Source of the DNA: Aquamicrobium sp.
GTDB lineage: Bacteria; Pseudomonadota; Alphaproteobacteria; Rhizobiales; Rhizobiaceae
NCBI GenBank assembly: GCA_019739225.1
Contig: JAHHDT010000001.1
Location: 186,001-250,000 of the forward strand
DNA length: 64,000 nt
Reading direction: 5' to 3'
The translations under genes were made by a program, and so were the position numbers. The notes below the pieces were generated by a model. The model was given only the letters and a program-made list of their open reading frames with translations. It was not told the DNA's origin and searched no databases. Positions 47,024 through 56,065 of the stretch are shown here, piece by piece (the first letter of the stretch is position 1; every line of letters starts with the position of its first letter).

Positions 47024-47095
47024 CCTCTCGCGCTGCGCCCGCGAAAGTTGCGGGATCGGCGACGAGCCATATCGCGCTGAATCGTTCCGTGTGAT

Positions 47096-47860
47096 ATGCG
47101 GCCACCAGACATGGCCGAAGACCTCTCGAATTCTCCCCGCAAGGCTTCCGATTACCGACGCTGGTTCCTGAAAGGCGTCGTCGCATCGGCGTCGATACCG
47201 GCGCTGATCCTGATGAGTGCGTTCGTCGGCTTCGCGGGCCTTGCACGCGAGGCGGGCATCACGCTGCCGCAGGCGGTGTTCATGACCGGCATGGTCTGGG
47301 CGCTGCCGGCCAAGGTGGTGCTGATCGGCGCGATCATCTCGGGAAGCTCGCTGCCCGCGGCCGCCTTTGCGGTCGCGCTCTCCTCCGTGCGGCTGACGCC
47401 GATGGTTGTGTCCCTCGTTCCCGAAATGAAGACCGAACGGACGCGGCCGTGGGTGCTTTACCTGCTTTCGCATTTCGTGGCGGTAACGTCCTGGGTGCTT
47501 GCGATGGAGCATCTGCGGACCGTGCCGCGCGACATGCGCACGGTCTATTATGGCGGCCTCGGCGGGACACTCGTGGTCACCAACATGATCGTGGTCACGG
47601 TGATGTATGCGGTTGCGGGCAGCCTGCCGCCGGTGCTTTCGGCCGCACTTCTGATGCTGACCCCGATCTATTTCCTGACGTCTCTGTGGGGCTCGGCGCG
47701 CGAAAGTGCCGGTCATTTCGCGATGATCTTCGGGCTCGTGCTCGGGCCGCTGTTCCACGTCGTGCTGCCCGGCTTCGACCTGCTGGCCGCAGGCGTCATC
47801 GGCGGGGCCGCTGCGTATCTGGTCCACAGGATGCGCAAGGGCAGGGGAGCAGCGACATGA
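47096..47860 (+). CDS. azlC: AzlC-family branched-chain amino acid exporter subunit
   Basis: The 254-residue protein has about seven membrane helices with AzlC features: a conserved start SIPALILMSAFVGFAGLAREAGITLPQAVFMTGMVWALPAKVVLIGAI, an SLPAAAFAVALSSVRLTPMVVSLVPEM loop, and HFVAVTSWVLAM. AzlC works with the small AzlD in exporting branched-chain amino acids. The ATG at 47111 is an alternative start. No strong ribosome-binding site marks either. The stop overlaps the azlD start by 4 bases. Confidence 0.9.
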   Translation: MRPPDMAEDLSNSPRKASDYRRWFLKGVVASASIPALILMSAFVGFAGLAREAGITLPQAVFMTGMVWALPAKVVLIGAIISGSSLPAAAFAVALSSVRLTPMVVSLVPEMKTERTRPWVLYLLSHFVAVTSWVLAMEHLRTVPRDMRTVYYGGLGGTLVVTNMIVVTVMYAVAGSLPPVLSAALLMLTPIYFLTSLWGSARESAGHFAMIFGLVLGPLFHVVLPGFDLLAAGVIGGAAAYLVHRMRKGRGAAT

Positions 47861-48219
47861 CTTTCGATGCTTTCGACGCCTGGTGGTGGCCTTACCTGTT
47901 CATCCTTGTCGGCGGCTGGCTGGCGACAGACGCATGGCGCTTTCTTGGTGTCTATCTGGGCGGACGGCTGCGGGACGATACCGATGCGCTGGTTCTCGTG
48001 CGCGCGCTGGCGACGGCCCTTGTCGCCGCCGTCATAGGGAACCTGATCGTATTCCCCAGCGGGGCGCTGGCAGCCGCGCCGCTGGCGCTGAGGCTATTGT
48101 CTGCGGCTGCGGGTTTCGGCGCCTACCTACTGGTGCGCAAGAGCGTGGTGGTGGGCATCCTGACGGCGGAGGCGGTGTTGATCGCCGGCCTCTATGCGAT
48201 CGGGTTCAACGGCGGATAA
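47857..48219 (+). CDS. azlD: AzlD-domain small subunit of the exporter
   Basis: The 120-residue protein has four membrane helices, DAWWWPYLFILVGGWLATDAWRFLGVYLGG...LVRALATALVAAVIGNLIV..., as in AzlD-domain proteins. Its start lies inside the azlC stop (ATGA), the usual azlC-azlD pairing. Its stop abuts that of the convergent HIT gene at 48220. Confidence 0.88.
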   Translation: MTFDAFDAWWWPYLFILVGGWLATDAWRFLGVYLGGRLRDDTDALVLVRALATALVAAVIGNLIVFPSGALAAAPLALRLLSAAAGFGAYLLVRKSVVVGILTAEAVLIAGLYAIGFNGG

Positions 48220-48654
48220 TCATGCCGAACCGAGCGCAGCCCTGATCTTTTCGGCATTGGCCGCCAGCACGGCCTGATCCTCCATCTGCCCGGTATGGGG
48301 CTTGAGGCTGACACCGTCGAAGCGCGGGATGATGTGGACGTGCAGGTGGAACACCACCTGTCCGCCGGCCGCTTCGTTGAATTGCTGCACAGTGACGCCA
48401 TCGGCCGAAAACGCTTTCACCACGGCGCGGGCGAGCTTCTGTGTCGTGGCCGCCACGGCCGACAGGCTGGCTGGCTCGACGTCCAGAATGTTGCGCGACG
48501 GCGTCTTGGGAATCACCAGGCAATGACCGTCGCCGCGCGGCATGATGTCCATGAAGGCAAAGGTGTCGGCGTCTTCGTAGAGCTTGTGTGCCGGCATGTC
48601 GCCGCGCAGGATCTTGGCGAAGACGTTGTCGGGATCGTAGGCGGGCTGGATCAT
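48220..48654 (-). CDS. HIT-family (histidine triad) hydrolase
   Basis: The 144-residue protein has the HIT fold: NVFAKILRGDMPAHKLYEDADTFAFMDIMPRGDGHCLVIPKTPSRNILDVEP, then QQFNEAAGGQVVFHLHVHIIPRFDG with the HLHVHII triad. HIT proteins hydrolyse nucleotide phosphoramidates or dinucleotide polyphosphates. The substrate is not visible. The ATG at 48654 has GAGGAAACG upstream. Longer frames to 48750 are unlikely. Confidence 0.93.
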   Translation of the reverse strand: MIQPAYDPDNVFAKILRGDMPAHKLYEDADTFAFMDIMPRGDGHCLVIPKTPSRNILDVEPASLSAVAATTQKLARAVVKAFSADGVTVQQFNEAAGGQVVFHLHVHIIPRFDGVSLKPHTGQMEDQAVLAANAEKIRAALGSA

Positions 48655-48760
48655 CGTTTCCTCGGTGATTGCGGAATGGTCGGCGCATGTTTCGGTGCTG
48701 GCCTTGTCTGCGTCAACCTCGGTCGATGCGAACAGAGGCAGCAGGTTCACGCGGCAGCGT

Positions 48761-49963
48761 TCAGGCTTTCTTGAACGGCGCGCGTTCCTCGAGGTAGCCG
48801 CCGATCATCTCGACCTCACGGCGTTCGCGGTCGAGATAGTCCGCCACCGCATGGCGCAGGCCCGGATGGGCGATGTGATGTGCGGAATGCATGGTCACCG
48901 GACGGTAGCCGCGCGCCAGCTTGTGCTCGCCTTGCGCGCCGGCTTCCACGGTCTTGAGTCCCTTTGCAATCGCGAAGTCTATGGCCTGATGGTAGCAGAC
49001 CTCGAAGTGCAGGAACGGATGATCTTCAATGCAGCCCCAGTTGCGACCGTAAAGCGTCTCCGAGCCGATGAAATTGATAGCACCGGCGACATAGCGCCCG
49101 TCGCGTCGCGCCATCACCAGCAGGATGTCGTCGGCCATGCGCTCGCCGACCAGCGAGAAAAAGCGGCGGTTGAGATAGGGGCGTCCCCATTTGCGCCCGC
49201 CGGTATCCATGTAGAACTCGAAAAAGTCGTCCCACGCCGCTTCGGTCAGGTCGCGTCCCGTTAGCCAGTCGATCTCGATGCCGGAGGCCAGTGCTTCCCG
49301 CCTTTCGCGCTTCAGCGCCTTGCGCTTGCGCGAAGCGAGCGTGTCGAGAAAGTCGCCATAGGCGGAGTAGCCTTCATTGAAGAAATGGAACTGCTGGTCG
49401 GTCCGGTGCAGGAAGCCTGCCTGTTCCAGCACCTTCACGTCGCGGGTTTCCGCGAAGGTCACGTGAACAGACGAGGCGCCAAGCCGCGCGCACAGCGCCT
49501 TGAGGCCTTCCGCAAGCGCATTCCGGGCCAATGAACCGTCGCTGCCACGCGGCGTCAGCAACCGAGGCCCGGTCGCGGGCGTGAACGGCACCGAGACCTG
49601 CAGCTTCGGATAATAGGCTCCGCCGGCCCGTTCGAAGGCGTCGGCCCAGCCATGATCGAAAACATATTCGCCCTGGCTATGGTTCTTCAGATAGCAGGGC
49701 ACCGCGCCGATGAGCGCGCCGTCCGGCGCCTCCAGCCGCAAGTGTTGTCCCAGCCACCCCGTCTGCCTGTCGGCACAGCCACTCTCTTCCAAGGAGAGAA
49801 GAAAATCGTAGGATATGAAGGGATTATACGGTGTCTCTAGATCGCCACGCGTGGTTCCGGCGAGCGCTTCCCACTCGCTCCGCGAGAACGCCGCGATGCT
49901 CGGCACGACGCGAATGACGAATTCGCCGCCGGATTGCGCTTCCTCGTCGCAACTATCGCTCAT
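48761..49963 (-). CDS. DUF482 (COG3146) GNAT-like protein
   Basis: The 400-residue protein is the DUF482/COG3146 type with a FemAB-like, GNAT-related fold: NPFISYDFLLSLEESGCADRQTGWLGQHL, AVPCYLKNHSQGEYVFDHGWADAFERAGGAYYPKLQVSVPFTPATGPRLL, and the late GRNWGCIEDHPFLHFEVCYHQAIDFAIAKGLKTVEAGAQGEHKLARGYRP. Such proteins are sometimes annotated as peptidogalycan biosynthesis proteins. No reaction is established. It sits between HIT and glycerophosphodiesterase genes on the minus strand. Confidence 0.88.
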   Translation of the reverse strand: MSDSCDEEAQSGGEFVIRVVPSIAAFSRSEWEALAGTTRGDLETPYNPFISYDFLLSLEESGCADRQTGWLGQHLRLEAPDGALIGAVPCYLKNHSQGEYVFDHGWADAFERAGGAYYPKLQVSVPFTPATGPRLLTPRGSDGSLARNALAEGLKALCARLGASSVHVTFAETRDVKVLEQAGFLHRTDQQFHFFNEGYSAYGDFLDTLASRKRKALKRERREALASGIEIDWLTGRDLTEAAWDDFFEFYMDTGGRKWGRPYLNRRFFSLVGERMADDILLVMARRDGRYVAGAINFIGSETLYGRNWGCIEDHPFLHFEVCYHQAIDFAIAKGLKTVEAGAQGEHKLARGYRPVTMHSAHHIAHPGLRHAVADYLDRERREVEMIGGYLEERAPFKKA

Positions 49964-50022
49964 GGCTTCTTAGATACGACAGCCGTTGTGCGATGCAAGA
50001 TCGGCCGGCTCGATTTGCGGCA

Positions 50023-50733
50023 CTAGGCTTCGAAACCTTCGAAGGTCATCTGGTCGGCATGGGTGAATGTCGTTTCACGCGCCTGGTCGTTTCGCACAGT
50101 CCAGGTGATGACAGGCATGGCGAGCTTTTCCCGCACGAAGCTGACGAACGGATTGGGCAGGTCATGCACGCCGAACGAGACGAACGAGATCGGGTGCGCC
50201 AGCATCGAAAAATGGGCTTCGAGATCGCGGATCGTTCGTCCATGCGCCGTCAATCCGGCCGGGATACCGGGTGCATCGCTCGCGAACTGGCGAATGAGCC
50301 AGTGGTCGAAAGACATGATCGCAGCCTTGCCCTCATAGCCCGAAAGTGCCTTGGCGACCGCGGCGACCAGCCCGTCGTCCTTGCCTTGCGTTCCCTTCAG
50401 CTCGATCACCAGCGGAACGCGACCGCGAACCAGTGCCAGCATCTCCGAAAGCGTCGGCACGTGGTCTGCCGTGCCGCCGACCTGCATCTGCGCGAGGCTC
50501 GCGACCGTCTGCTCGTAGACGTAACCCTCGCGGCCGACCAGCCGGTTGAGAACGGCGTCGTGGAAGACCACCGGCACGCCATCCGACGACAGGTGCACGT
50601 CACACTCGATCGCATAGTTCCTGTCGACCGCGGCGCCGAAGGCGGACAGGGTGTTTTCCCAGCGCGCGCCGTTCAGGTCGTGGTAGCCCCGATGGGCGAT
50701 CGGACGGCTGGTAAGCCAGGAGATCTCGGTCAT
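50023..50733 (-). CDS. Glycerophosphodiester phosphodiesterase
   Basis: The 236-residue protein has the GDPD active-site strand RPIAHRGYHDLNGARWENTLSAF with two catalytic-type residues (His and Arg-Gly), AIECDVHLSSDGVPVVFHDAVLNRLV with metal-binding Glu and Asp plus catalytic His, and a late VITWTVRN strand. It hydrolyses glycerophosphodiesters to glycerol 3-phosphate and an alcohol. There is no signal peptide, so it acts in the cytoplasm like UgpQ. It follows the RidA gene by 14 bases and is probably co-transcribed. Confidence 0.9.
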   Translation of the reverse strand: MTEISWLTSRPIAHRGYHDLNGARWENTLSAFGAAVDRNYAIECDVHLSSDGVPVVFHDAVLNRLVGREGYVYEQTVASLAQMQVGGTADHVPTLSEMLALVRGRVPLVIELKGTQGKDDGLVAAVAKALSGYEGKAAIMSFDHWLIRQFASDAPGIPAGLTAHGRTIRDLEAHFSMLAHPISFVSFGVHDLPNPFVSFVREKLAMPVITWTVRNDQARETTFTHADQMTFEGFEA

Positions 50734-50747
50734 GGATGTCGTGGTCG

Positions 50748-51209
50748 CTATCTGAGTTCGACGATGGCTTCGATTTCGACCGCCGCGTTCAGCGGCAGCA
50801 CCGCCACGCCGACGGCCGATCGGGCATGCTTGCCGCGCTCACCCAGTGCCTCGGCGAGGAAGTCCGAAGCGCCGTTGGCGACAAGATGCTGTTCGGTGAA
50901 GTCCGGCGCGGAAGCTACAAAGACGGTGATCTTCACGATCCGCGCGATCTGCTCGAGATCACCAGTAGCCGCGTGAATCTGTGCCAGGATATTGATGGCG
51001 CAAAGCTTCGCCGCCTGCTTGCCCGCGTCGGTATCGAGGTCGCGGCCAAGCAGGCCGGTCATCAGCTTGCCTGCTTCGAGAGGCAGTTGACCTGCCGTCA
51101 TCAGCAGCTTGCCGCTTTGTGCATAAGGCACGTAGTTGGCGGCGGGTGCTGCCGCCACAGGCAACGTCACCCCAAGCGCCTCGAGGCGTTTTTGGATTGT
51201 GTCCGACAT
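50748..51209 (-). CDS. RidA/YjgF-family protein
   Basis: The 153-residue protein has the larger YjgF subgroup layout (about 150 residues): KRLEALGVTLPVAAAPAANYVPYAQSGKLLMTAGQLPLEAGKLMTGLLGRDLDTDAGKQAAKLCAINILAQIHAATGDLEQI, ending GERGKHARSAVGVAVLPLNAAVEIEAIVEL. The usual Arg of RidA that binds enamine carboxylates is not in an obvious position, though HARSAVG is close. It may deaminate reactive enamines or imines. It diverges from eipB. Confidence 0.88.
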   Translation of the reverse strand: MSDTIQKRLEALGVTLPVAAAPAANYVPYAQSGKLLMTAGQLPLEAGKLMTGLLGRDLDTDAGKQAAKLCAINILAQIHAATGDLEQIARIVKITVFVASAPDFTEQHLVANGASDFLAEALGERGKHARSAVGVAVLPLNAAVEIEAIVELR

Positions 51210-51334
51210 GGTCTATTCCTTATGCTGCGGGGCAGGCGAGGGAACGGCTTCCGATAGCGCCCTGCTTCTGCCACGAATATTTCCTGTGGTGAATAGAAAG
51301 AATGCGGACCTCGCCGCGCTTCGGAGATTTGTTC

Positions 51335-52168
51335 ATGCGCATTATGCGCCTTGCCCTGCCTGCCTTCCTGTCCGCCATTCCAGCAACAGTGCTGCCCGCT
51401 CATGCGGGCGCGCTGGTGCCTCACCGCGCCGTCTACGACCTCACGCTCGACGAGGCGTCCGACCGCTCGGGAATCACCGGAATCACGGGCCGCATGGTCT
51501 ATGAGTTCAACGGCTCGGCTTGCGAGGGTTATACGGTGACGTTTCGTTTCGTCACCCAGATCGACACTGCCGACATGTCTCGGATGACCGACCAGCAGAC
51601 GACCACCTACGAGGATGGCGACGGCGAGAGCTTCCGCTTCGTTACGCGCTCCTTCGTCGACGAGGCGCTCGACACGGAACTGCGCGGGACCGCGCGCCTG
51701 ACGCCGGCGTCCAAGCCGGATGCGACCGTCGTGTCCATCGAGAAGCCGGATGCACAGGAGATTCGCCTCGCGGCGACGCAATTCCCCACACAGCACCTTC
51801 TGGAACTGTTGAAGAAGGCGGAAAGCGGCGAGACATTCTACGAGACGACCCTTTTCGACGGCTCCGACAAGGCCGATCAGGTCATGACGACGACGGTCAT
51901 TATAGGCCGCGAAGCCAAGCCATCGGCGAACGATCCCGAGCACAAGGCGCTGGCGCCGATGGCCGAGGAGCCCTTCTGGCCGGTGGACGTGGCGTATTTC
52001 GACATGAAGGAAGAGCAGGGCGAGGAGCTCCCCACCTACCGCATAAGCTTCAAGCTGTACGAGAACGGCGTGACGCGCGATCTGGTCATGGATTATGGCG
52101 ATTTTTCCATGACCGGCCGGCTCGTCGACCTTGCGCTGTTCGACGAACCGCAATCCTGCACCGAATAA
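51335..52168 (+). CDS. eipB: Cell-envelope integrity protein EipB (DUF1849)
   Basis: The 277-residue protein starts with a signal peptide (about 1-24, cleavage near PAHA) and continues with LVPHRAVYDLTLDEAS, the DUF1849 beginning, then GRMVYEFNGSACEGYTVTFRFVTQI, FVDEALDTELRGTARL and a C-terminal MTGRLVDLALFDEPQSCTE. Cys63 and Cys275 correspond to the disulfide pair of Brucella EipB, a periplasmic beta-spiral protein needed for envelope integrity. The ATG at 51335 has GGAG 8 bases upstream. An upstream ATG at 51302 would spoil the signal peptide. Confidence 0.9.
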   Translation: MRIMRLALPAFLSAIPATVLPAHAGALVPHRAVYDLTLDEASDRSGITGITGRMVYEFNGSACEGYTVTFRFVTQIDTADMSRMTDQQTTTYEDGDGESFRFVTRSFVDEALDTELRGTARLTPASKPDATVVSIEKPDAQEIRLAATQFPTQHLLELLKKAESGETFYETTLFDGSDKADQVMTTTVIIGREAKPSANDPEHKALAPMAEEPFWPVDVAYFDMKEEQGEELPTYRISFKLYENGVTRDLVMDYGDFSMTGRLVDLALFDEPQSCTE

Positions 52169-52186
52169 CCGGCGGCAACCGGACGG

Positions 52187-52489
52187 ATGGCAGTCTATGT
52201 CGACAATGCGATCTGGCCCTGGGCAGGCCGGCGCTGGTGCCATCTGCTTGCCGATGACGAGGCCGAGCTGCACCGATTCGCTGCCAGGATCGGCGTGCAT
52301 CGCCACTCCTATCAGGGCCCGCCGAAGACGTCGGCGCCGCATTACGACCTGACGGGCTTCGAGCGCGACCGAGCCGTGCGCATGGGCGCGCTGCCGGTTG
52401 GTCGCGACGTGATCGTCGATGTGTTCCGCCGTGTCCGCCAGCCGAGGAAGGTATCCGGCGCGGCGGCCATTCCGGCTGCGGCGGAATGA
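52187..52489 (+). CDS. DUF4031-family protein
   Basis: The 100-residue protein begins [46 protein letters not shown], the DUF4031 signature (VDxxxWPWxGRxWCHLxxD). Function is unknown. It lies 18 bases after eipB and probably shares its transcript. Confidence 0.9.
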   Translation: MAVYVDNAIWPWAGRRWCHLLADDEAELHRFAARIGVHRHSYQGPPKTSAPHYDLTGFERDRAVRMGALPVGRDVIVDVFRRVRQPRKVSGAAAIPAAAE

Positions 52490-52505
52490 CCTGCCACACA
52501 TCAGG

Positions 52506-52534
52506 TTGCGTTTTGCGCGCTTAGCCTCTATATG
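52506..52534 (+). promoter_or_regulatory. Candidate rpsB promoter
   Basis: TTGCGT (52506-52511) and TATATG (52529-52534) with a 17-base spacer lie 128 bases before the rpsB ATG. This fits a strong housekeeping promoter for the rpsB-tsf cluster. Confidence 0.55.
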
Positions 52535-52568
52535 CGCGCACATTCCACACACGGGCTTTGGCCTCTGT

Positions 52569-52617
52569 CCGGGAGAAATCCGGCTGAGACCTCCGGTGGC
52601 GGAGCGGGAGCGATCCC
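52569..52617 (+). promoter_or_regulatory. Structured 5' leader of rpsB
   Basis: The leader holds three short hairpins: CCGG/CCGG (52569-52583), CTCCG-GTGG-CGGAG (52591-52604) and GGGA-GCGA-TCCC (52606-52617), whose GCGA is a GNRA tetraloop. It has the look of a ribosomal-protein autoregulatory leader. I cannot assign a described family. Confidence 0.35.
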
Positions 52618-52661
52618 ATCCGTCAATGGTCCGTGGAGGCAAACCGGAAAAGGATAAGACA

Positions 52662-53444
52662 ATGGCTCTGCCTGATTACAGCATGCGCCAGCTTCTCGAG
52701 GCTGGTGTTCACTTCGGCCACCAGACCCACCGCTGGAACCCGAAAATGGCGCCCTACATCTTCGGCGCCCGCAACAACATCCACATCATCGACCTCTCGC
52801 AGACGGTTCCGCTGCTGCACCAGGCGCTGAAGCTGGTTTCCGACACCGTGGCCCGTGGCGGCCGCGTGCTCTTTGTCGGCACCAAGCGCCAGGCTTCGGA
52901 CATCGTCGCGGATGCGGCCTCCCGTTCGGCGCAGTATTACGTCAATTCCCGCTGGCTCGGCGGCATGCTGACCAACTGGAAGACGATCTCGAATTCGATC
53001 TCCCGCCTGCGCAAGCTCGACGAACTCCTCGCCGGCGACGCCCAGGGCTTCACCAAGAAGGAGCGCCTCAACCTGGAGCGCGAGCGCGAGAAGCTCGACA
53101 AGGCTCTCGGCGGCATCAAGGACATGGGCTCGACGCCTGACCTGATGTTCGTGATCGACACCAACAAGGAAGCGATCGCGATTCAGGAGGCCAAGCGCCT
53201 CGGCATCCCGGTTGTGGCGATCATCGATTCGAACTGCGATCCGGATAAGGTCGACTACCCGATCCCGGGCAACGACGACGCCGCTCGCGCGATCCAGCTC
53301 TATTGCGACCTGATCTCCAAGGCCGCCATCGACGGCATCGCCCGCCAGCAGGGCGCCATGGGCGTGGACGTCGGCGCTTCCGAAGAAGCCCCGACCGAGC
53401 CGACCCTGGACGAGACGCCCGCCGAGGAAAACAAGGGCGCGTGA
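52662..53444 (+). CDS. rpsB: 30S ribosomal protein S2
   Basis: The 260-residue protein starts [45 protein letters not shown] and has [27 protein letters not shown] and the late [31 protein letters not shown]. An acidic tail of about 25 residues ends it, as in other rhizobia. It starts the translation and envelope cluster. The ATG follows AGGA 8 bases upstream. Confidence 0.97.
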   Translation: MALPDYSMRQLLEAGVHFGHQTHRWNPKMAPYIFGARNNIHIIDLSQTVPLLHQALKLVSDTVARGGRVLFVGTKRQASDIVADAASRSAQYYVNSRWLGGMLTNWKTISNSISRLRKLDELLAGDAQGFTKKERLNLEREREKLDKALGGIKDMGSTPDLMFVIDTNKEAIAIQEAKRLGIPVVAIIDSNCDPDKVDYPIPGNDDAARAIQLYCDLISKAAIDGIARQQGAMGVDVGASEEAPTEPTLDETPAEENKGA

Positions 53445-53487
53445 TCCTGCCGGCCGCTTCGGCGGTCTTGAAACCTGAACCTTCGGC

Positions 53488-53526
53488 AGGCGCACCTGGA
53501 AGAACCCACGGTGCGCCTTGCCTTTT
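53488..53526 (+). terminator. Terminator-like hairpin between rpsB and tsf
   Basis: AGGCGCACC/GGTGCGCCT forms a 9-bp stem with a 13-base loop followed by TGCCTTTT, 29 bases before tsf. The tract is weak, so it may let part of the transcripts through and set the S2:EF-Ts ratio. Confidence 0.45.
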
Positions 53527-53554
53527 GAACGATACGGAAACTGAAGAGGCGACA

Positions 53555-54478
53555 ATGAGCATTTCTGCTGCACAGGTCAAACAACTGCGCGACATGACCG
53601 GCGCGGGCATGATGGACTGCAAGGCGGCCCTGGCCGAAACCAATGGTGACATCGAGGCCGCCGTCGACTGGCTGCGCAAGAAGGGTATCTCCAAGGCTGA
53701 CAAGAAGGCCGGCCGTACGGCCGCTGAGGGCCTGATCGGCGTCGCCTCCGAGGGCACGTCGGCTGTCGTCGTCGAGGTCAATTCCGAGACGGACTTCGTT
53801 GCCCGCAACGACGCCTTCCAGGACATCGTGCGCAATGTCGCCCAGGTTGCCCTTGCAACCGACGGTTCGGTCGAAGCAGTTGCCGCGGCGACCTATTCCG
53901 GTTCGCAGAAGTCGGTCGCCGACACGATCAAGGACGCTATCGGCACGATCGGCGAGAACATGAGCATGCGTCGTTCCGCAAAGCTCTCCGTGTCTAATGG
54001 TGCGGTAGCGACCTACGTGCACAATGCCGTTGTTGAAAATCTCGGCAAGATGGGCGTGCTCGTGGCGGTGGAAACCACCGGCAATGCAGACGCTGCGCGC
54101 GCCTTCGGCCGCCAGGTTGCCATGCACGTGGCCGCGACCAACCCGCTGGCGCTGACCGCCGAAGAAGTCGACGCTGGCGCGGTGGCACGCGAGAAGGACA
54201 TCTTCGCGGCCCAGGCACGCGAATCCGGCAAGCCCGAGAACATCATCGAGAAGATGGTGGAAGGCCGCATGCGCAAGTTCTATGAGGAAGTCGTGCTGCT
54301 CAAGCAGGCTTTCGTGCTGAACCCCGATATGACTGTCGAGCAGGCCCTCAAGGCCGCCGAGAAGGACATCGGCGCGGAAGCCAGGATCTCCGGTTTCGTG
54401 CGCTTCGCGCTCGGCGAAGGCATCGAGAAGGAAGAGAGCGACTTCGCAGCCGAGGTCGCCGCTGCTGCCAAGGGGTGA
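53555..54478 (+). CDS. tsf: Elongation factor Ts
   Basis: The 307-residue protein begins [62 protein letters not shown] with the TDFVARN block that inserts into EF-Tu. It catalyses GDP release from EF-Tu. The ATG lies 11 bases after GAAGAGG. It is followed by a 185-base gap with three hairpins before pyrH. Confidence 0.97.
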   Translation: MSISAAQVKQLRDMTGAGMMDCKAALAETNGDIEAAVDWLRKKGISKADKKAGRTAAEGLIGVASEGTSAVVVEVNSETDFVARNDAFQDIVRNVAQVALATDGSVEAVAAATYSGSQKSVADTIKDAIGTIGENMSMRRSAKLSVSNGAVATYVHNAVVENLGKMGVLVAVETTGNADAARAFGRQVAMHVAATNPLALTAEEVDAGAVAREKDIFAAQARESGKPENIIEKMVEGRMRKFYEEVVLLKQAFVLNPDMTVEQALKAAEKDIGAEARISGFVRFALGEGIEKEESDFAAEVAAAAKG

Positions 54479-54501
54479 GAAGCCGGTTTGCCGGAGGCGA
54501 A

Positions 54502-54625
54502 TTCGTCATGCCGGTGGCATGACGAAAGGCTTCGAACGCCGGGGAGCTGCCGTAGGCAGCCGGACCCCGGCCGAAGATCATCGCAACTGCTCGAAGGGCG
54601 CCGCGTGACATCGCGGCGCCCTTCG
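54502..54625 (+). other. Three tandem hairpins in the tsf-pyrH gap
   Basis: Hairpin 1 is TTCGTCATGCC/GGCATGACGAA (54502-54526), 11 bp with a 3-base loop. Hairpin 2 is CTTCG-CCGGGG-GCTGCC/GGCAGC-CCCCGG-CGAAG (54530-54576). Hairpin 3 is CGAAGGGCGCCGCG/CGCGGCGCCCTTCG (54592-54625), 14 bp. None has a U-tract. They may act as transcript stabilisers, attenuators or a REP-like element. Confidence 0.6.
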
Positions 54626-54663
54626 TGTATCGCAGCTTCGCATCAGCCGACCAAGAGGACCCC

Positions 54664-55386
54664 ATGCCCCCCAAACCCGCCTTTCGCCGTGTCCTTCTCA
54701 AAGCCTCCGGCGAGGCACTCATGGGTGAACAGGGTTTCGGTATCGACGTCTCGGTCGTCGATCGCATCGCCTCCGACATCAAGCAGGCGCGGGATATGGA
54801 CGTCGAGGTCGGCGTCGTGATCGGTGGCGGCAACATCTTTCGCGGCGTCGCAGTGGCCTCCAAGGGCGGCGATCGCGTGACCGGCGACCACATGGGCATG
54901 CTGGCAACCGTCATCAACTCGCTCGCTCTGCGCACCTCGCTGGTCAAGATCGGCGTCGATGCGGTTGTTCTTTCGGCGATTGCGATGCCGGAGCTTTGCG
55001 AAAGCTTCTCGCAGCGCCAGGCTACTGCCTATATGAACCAGGGCAAGGTCGTGATCTTTGCCGGCGGCACCGGCAATCCGTTTTTCACGACCGATTCCGC
55101 TGCCGCCCTGCGCGCCGCCGAAATCGGCGCCGATGCGTTGTTCAAGGGCACGCAGGTTGACGGCGTCTATTCGGCCGATCCGAAGAAGGATCCGGCAGCG
55201 AAGCGCTTCGATCGCATTACCCATGAGGAAGTCTTGCGCAACGGCCTGTCGATCATGGATACGGCAGCAATTGCACTTGCGCGCGAGAACAACATTCCGA
55301 TAATCGTCTATTCGATTCATGAAGAAGGCGGTTTCGGCGCCATTCTGCGTGGCGAAGGCCGCTGCACAGTCGTCAGCGAAGCCTGA
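54664..55386 (+). CDS. pyrH: UMP kinase
   Basis: The 240-residue protein has the amino-acid kinase fold of UMP kinase: RRVLLKASGEALMGEQGFGID, VVIGGGNIFRGV, DHMGMLATVINSLAL, and AGGTGNPFFTTDSAAALRAAEIGADALFKGTQVDGVYSADPK. It phosphorylates UMP to UDP and is typically allosterically controlled by GTP and UTP. It is placed between tsf and frr as in most proteobacteria. Confidence 0.97.
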   Translation: MPPKPAFRRVLLKASGEALMGEQGFGIDVSVVDRIASDIKQARDMDVEVGVVIGGGNIFRGVAVASKGGDRVTGDHMGMLATVINSLALRTSLVKIGVDAVVLSAIAMPELCESFSQRQATAYMNQGKVVIFAGGTGNPFFTTDSAAALRAAEIGADALFKGTQVDGVYSADPKKDPAAKRFDRITHEEVLRNGLSIMDTAAIALARENNIPIIVYSIHEEGGFGAILRGEGRCTVVSEA

Positions 55387-55446
55387 AGGCATCCGCCGAA
55401 GAACACCACAGCGAACGACCGGCGACGCCGGAAGCGGAGGGTTGAG

Positions 55447-56007
55447 ATGAGCACCGGAGTCGATTTCAAGGACCTGCAGCGGCGCATGGATGGCGCGATC
55501 AGCGCCTTCAAGCACGATCTTGCCTCGCTGCGCACAGGTCGCGCATCCGCCAACCTGCTCGACCCGATCCAGGTTCAGGCCTACGGCGCGCCGATGCCGA
55601 TCAACCAGGTGGCAACGGTGACTGTGCCGGAGCCGCGCATGATTTCGGTTTCTGTGTGGGATAAGCAGCTTGTGGGCGCCGTCGATCGCGCGATCCGCGA
55701 ATCCAATCTGGGCTTCAATCCCATCGTCGATGGCACCAATCTTCGCATCCCGCTGCCCGAGCTGAACGAGCAGCGCCGCAAGGAGCTGGTGAAAATCGCG
55801 CATCAATATGCGGAAAACGCCAAGGTCGCGGTGCGCCACGTCCGCCGGGACGGCATGGAAAACGCCAAGAAGGCGGAGAAAGACGGCGAGATCAGCCAGG
55901 ACGATTCGCGCGTCCAGTCGGAACGCGTGCAGAAATTGACCGACGACACGATCACCTCGGTCGACAGCCTTCTGTCCGAGAAGGAAGCGGAGATCATGCA
56001 GGTTTGA
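55447..56007 (+). CDS. frr: Ribosome recycling factor
   Basis: The 186-residue protein has the RRF pattern: [63 protein letters not shown] and [32 protein letters not shown]. It splits post-termination ribosomes with EF-G. GGAGGGTTGAG precedes the ATG. It lies 60 bases after pyrH. Confidence 0.97.
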   Translation: MSTGVDFKDLQRRMDGAISAFKHDLASLRTGRASANLLDPIQVQAYGAPMPINQVATVTVPEPRMISVSVWDKQLVGAVDRAIRESNLGFNPIVDGTNLRIPLPELNEQRRKELVKIAHQYAENAKVAVRHVRRDGMENAKKAEKDGEISQDDSRVQSERVQKLTDDTITSVDSLLSEKEAEIMQV

Positions 56008-56065
56008 CCGCGCTCGTGCCGGATTGTCGCTCCGGCGCGCGGGACCCGCGGAAAGGAAACGGGAT

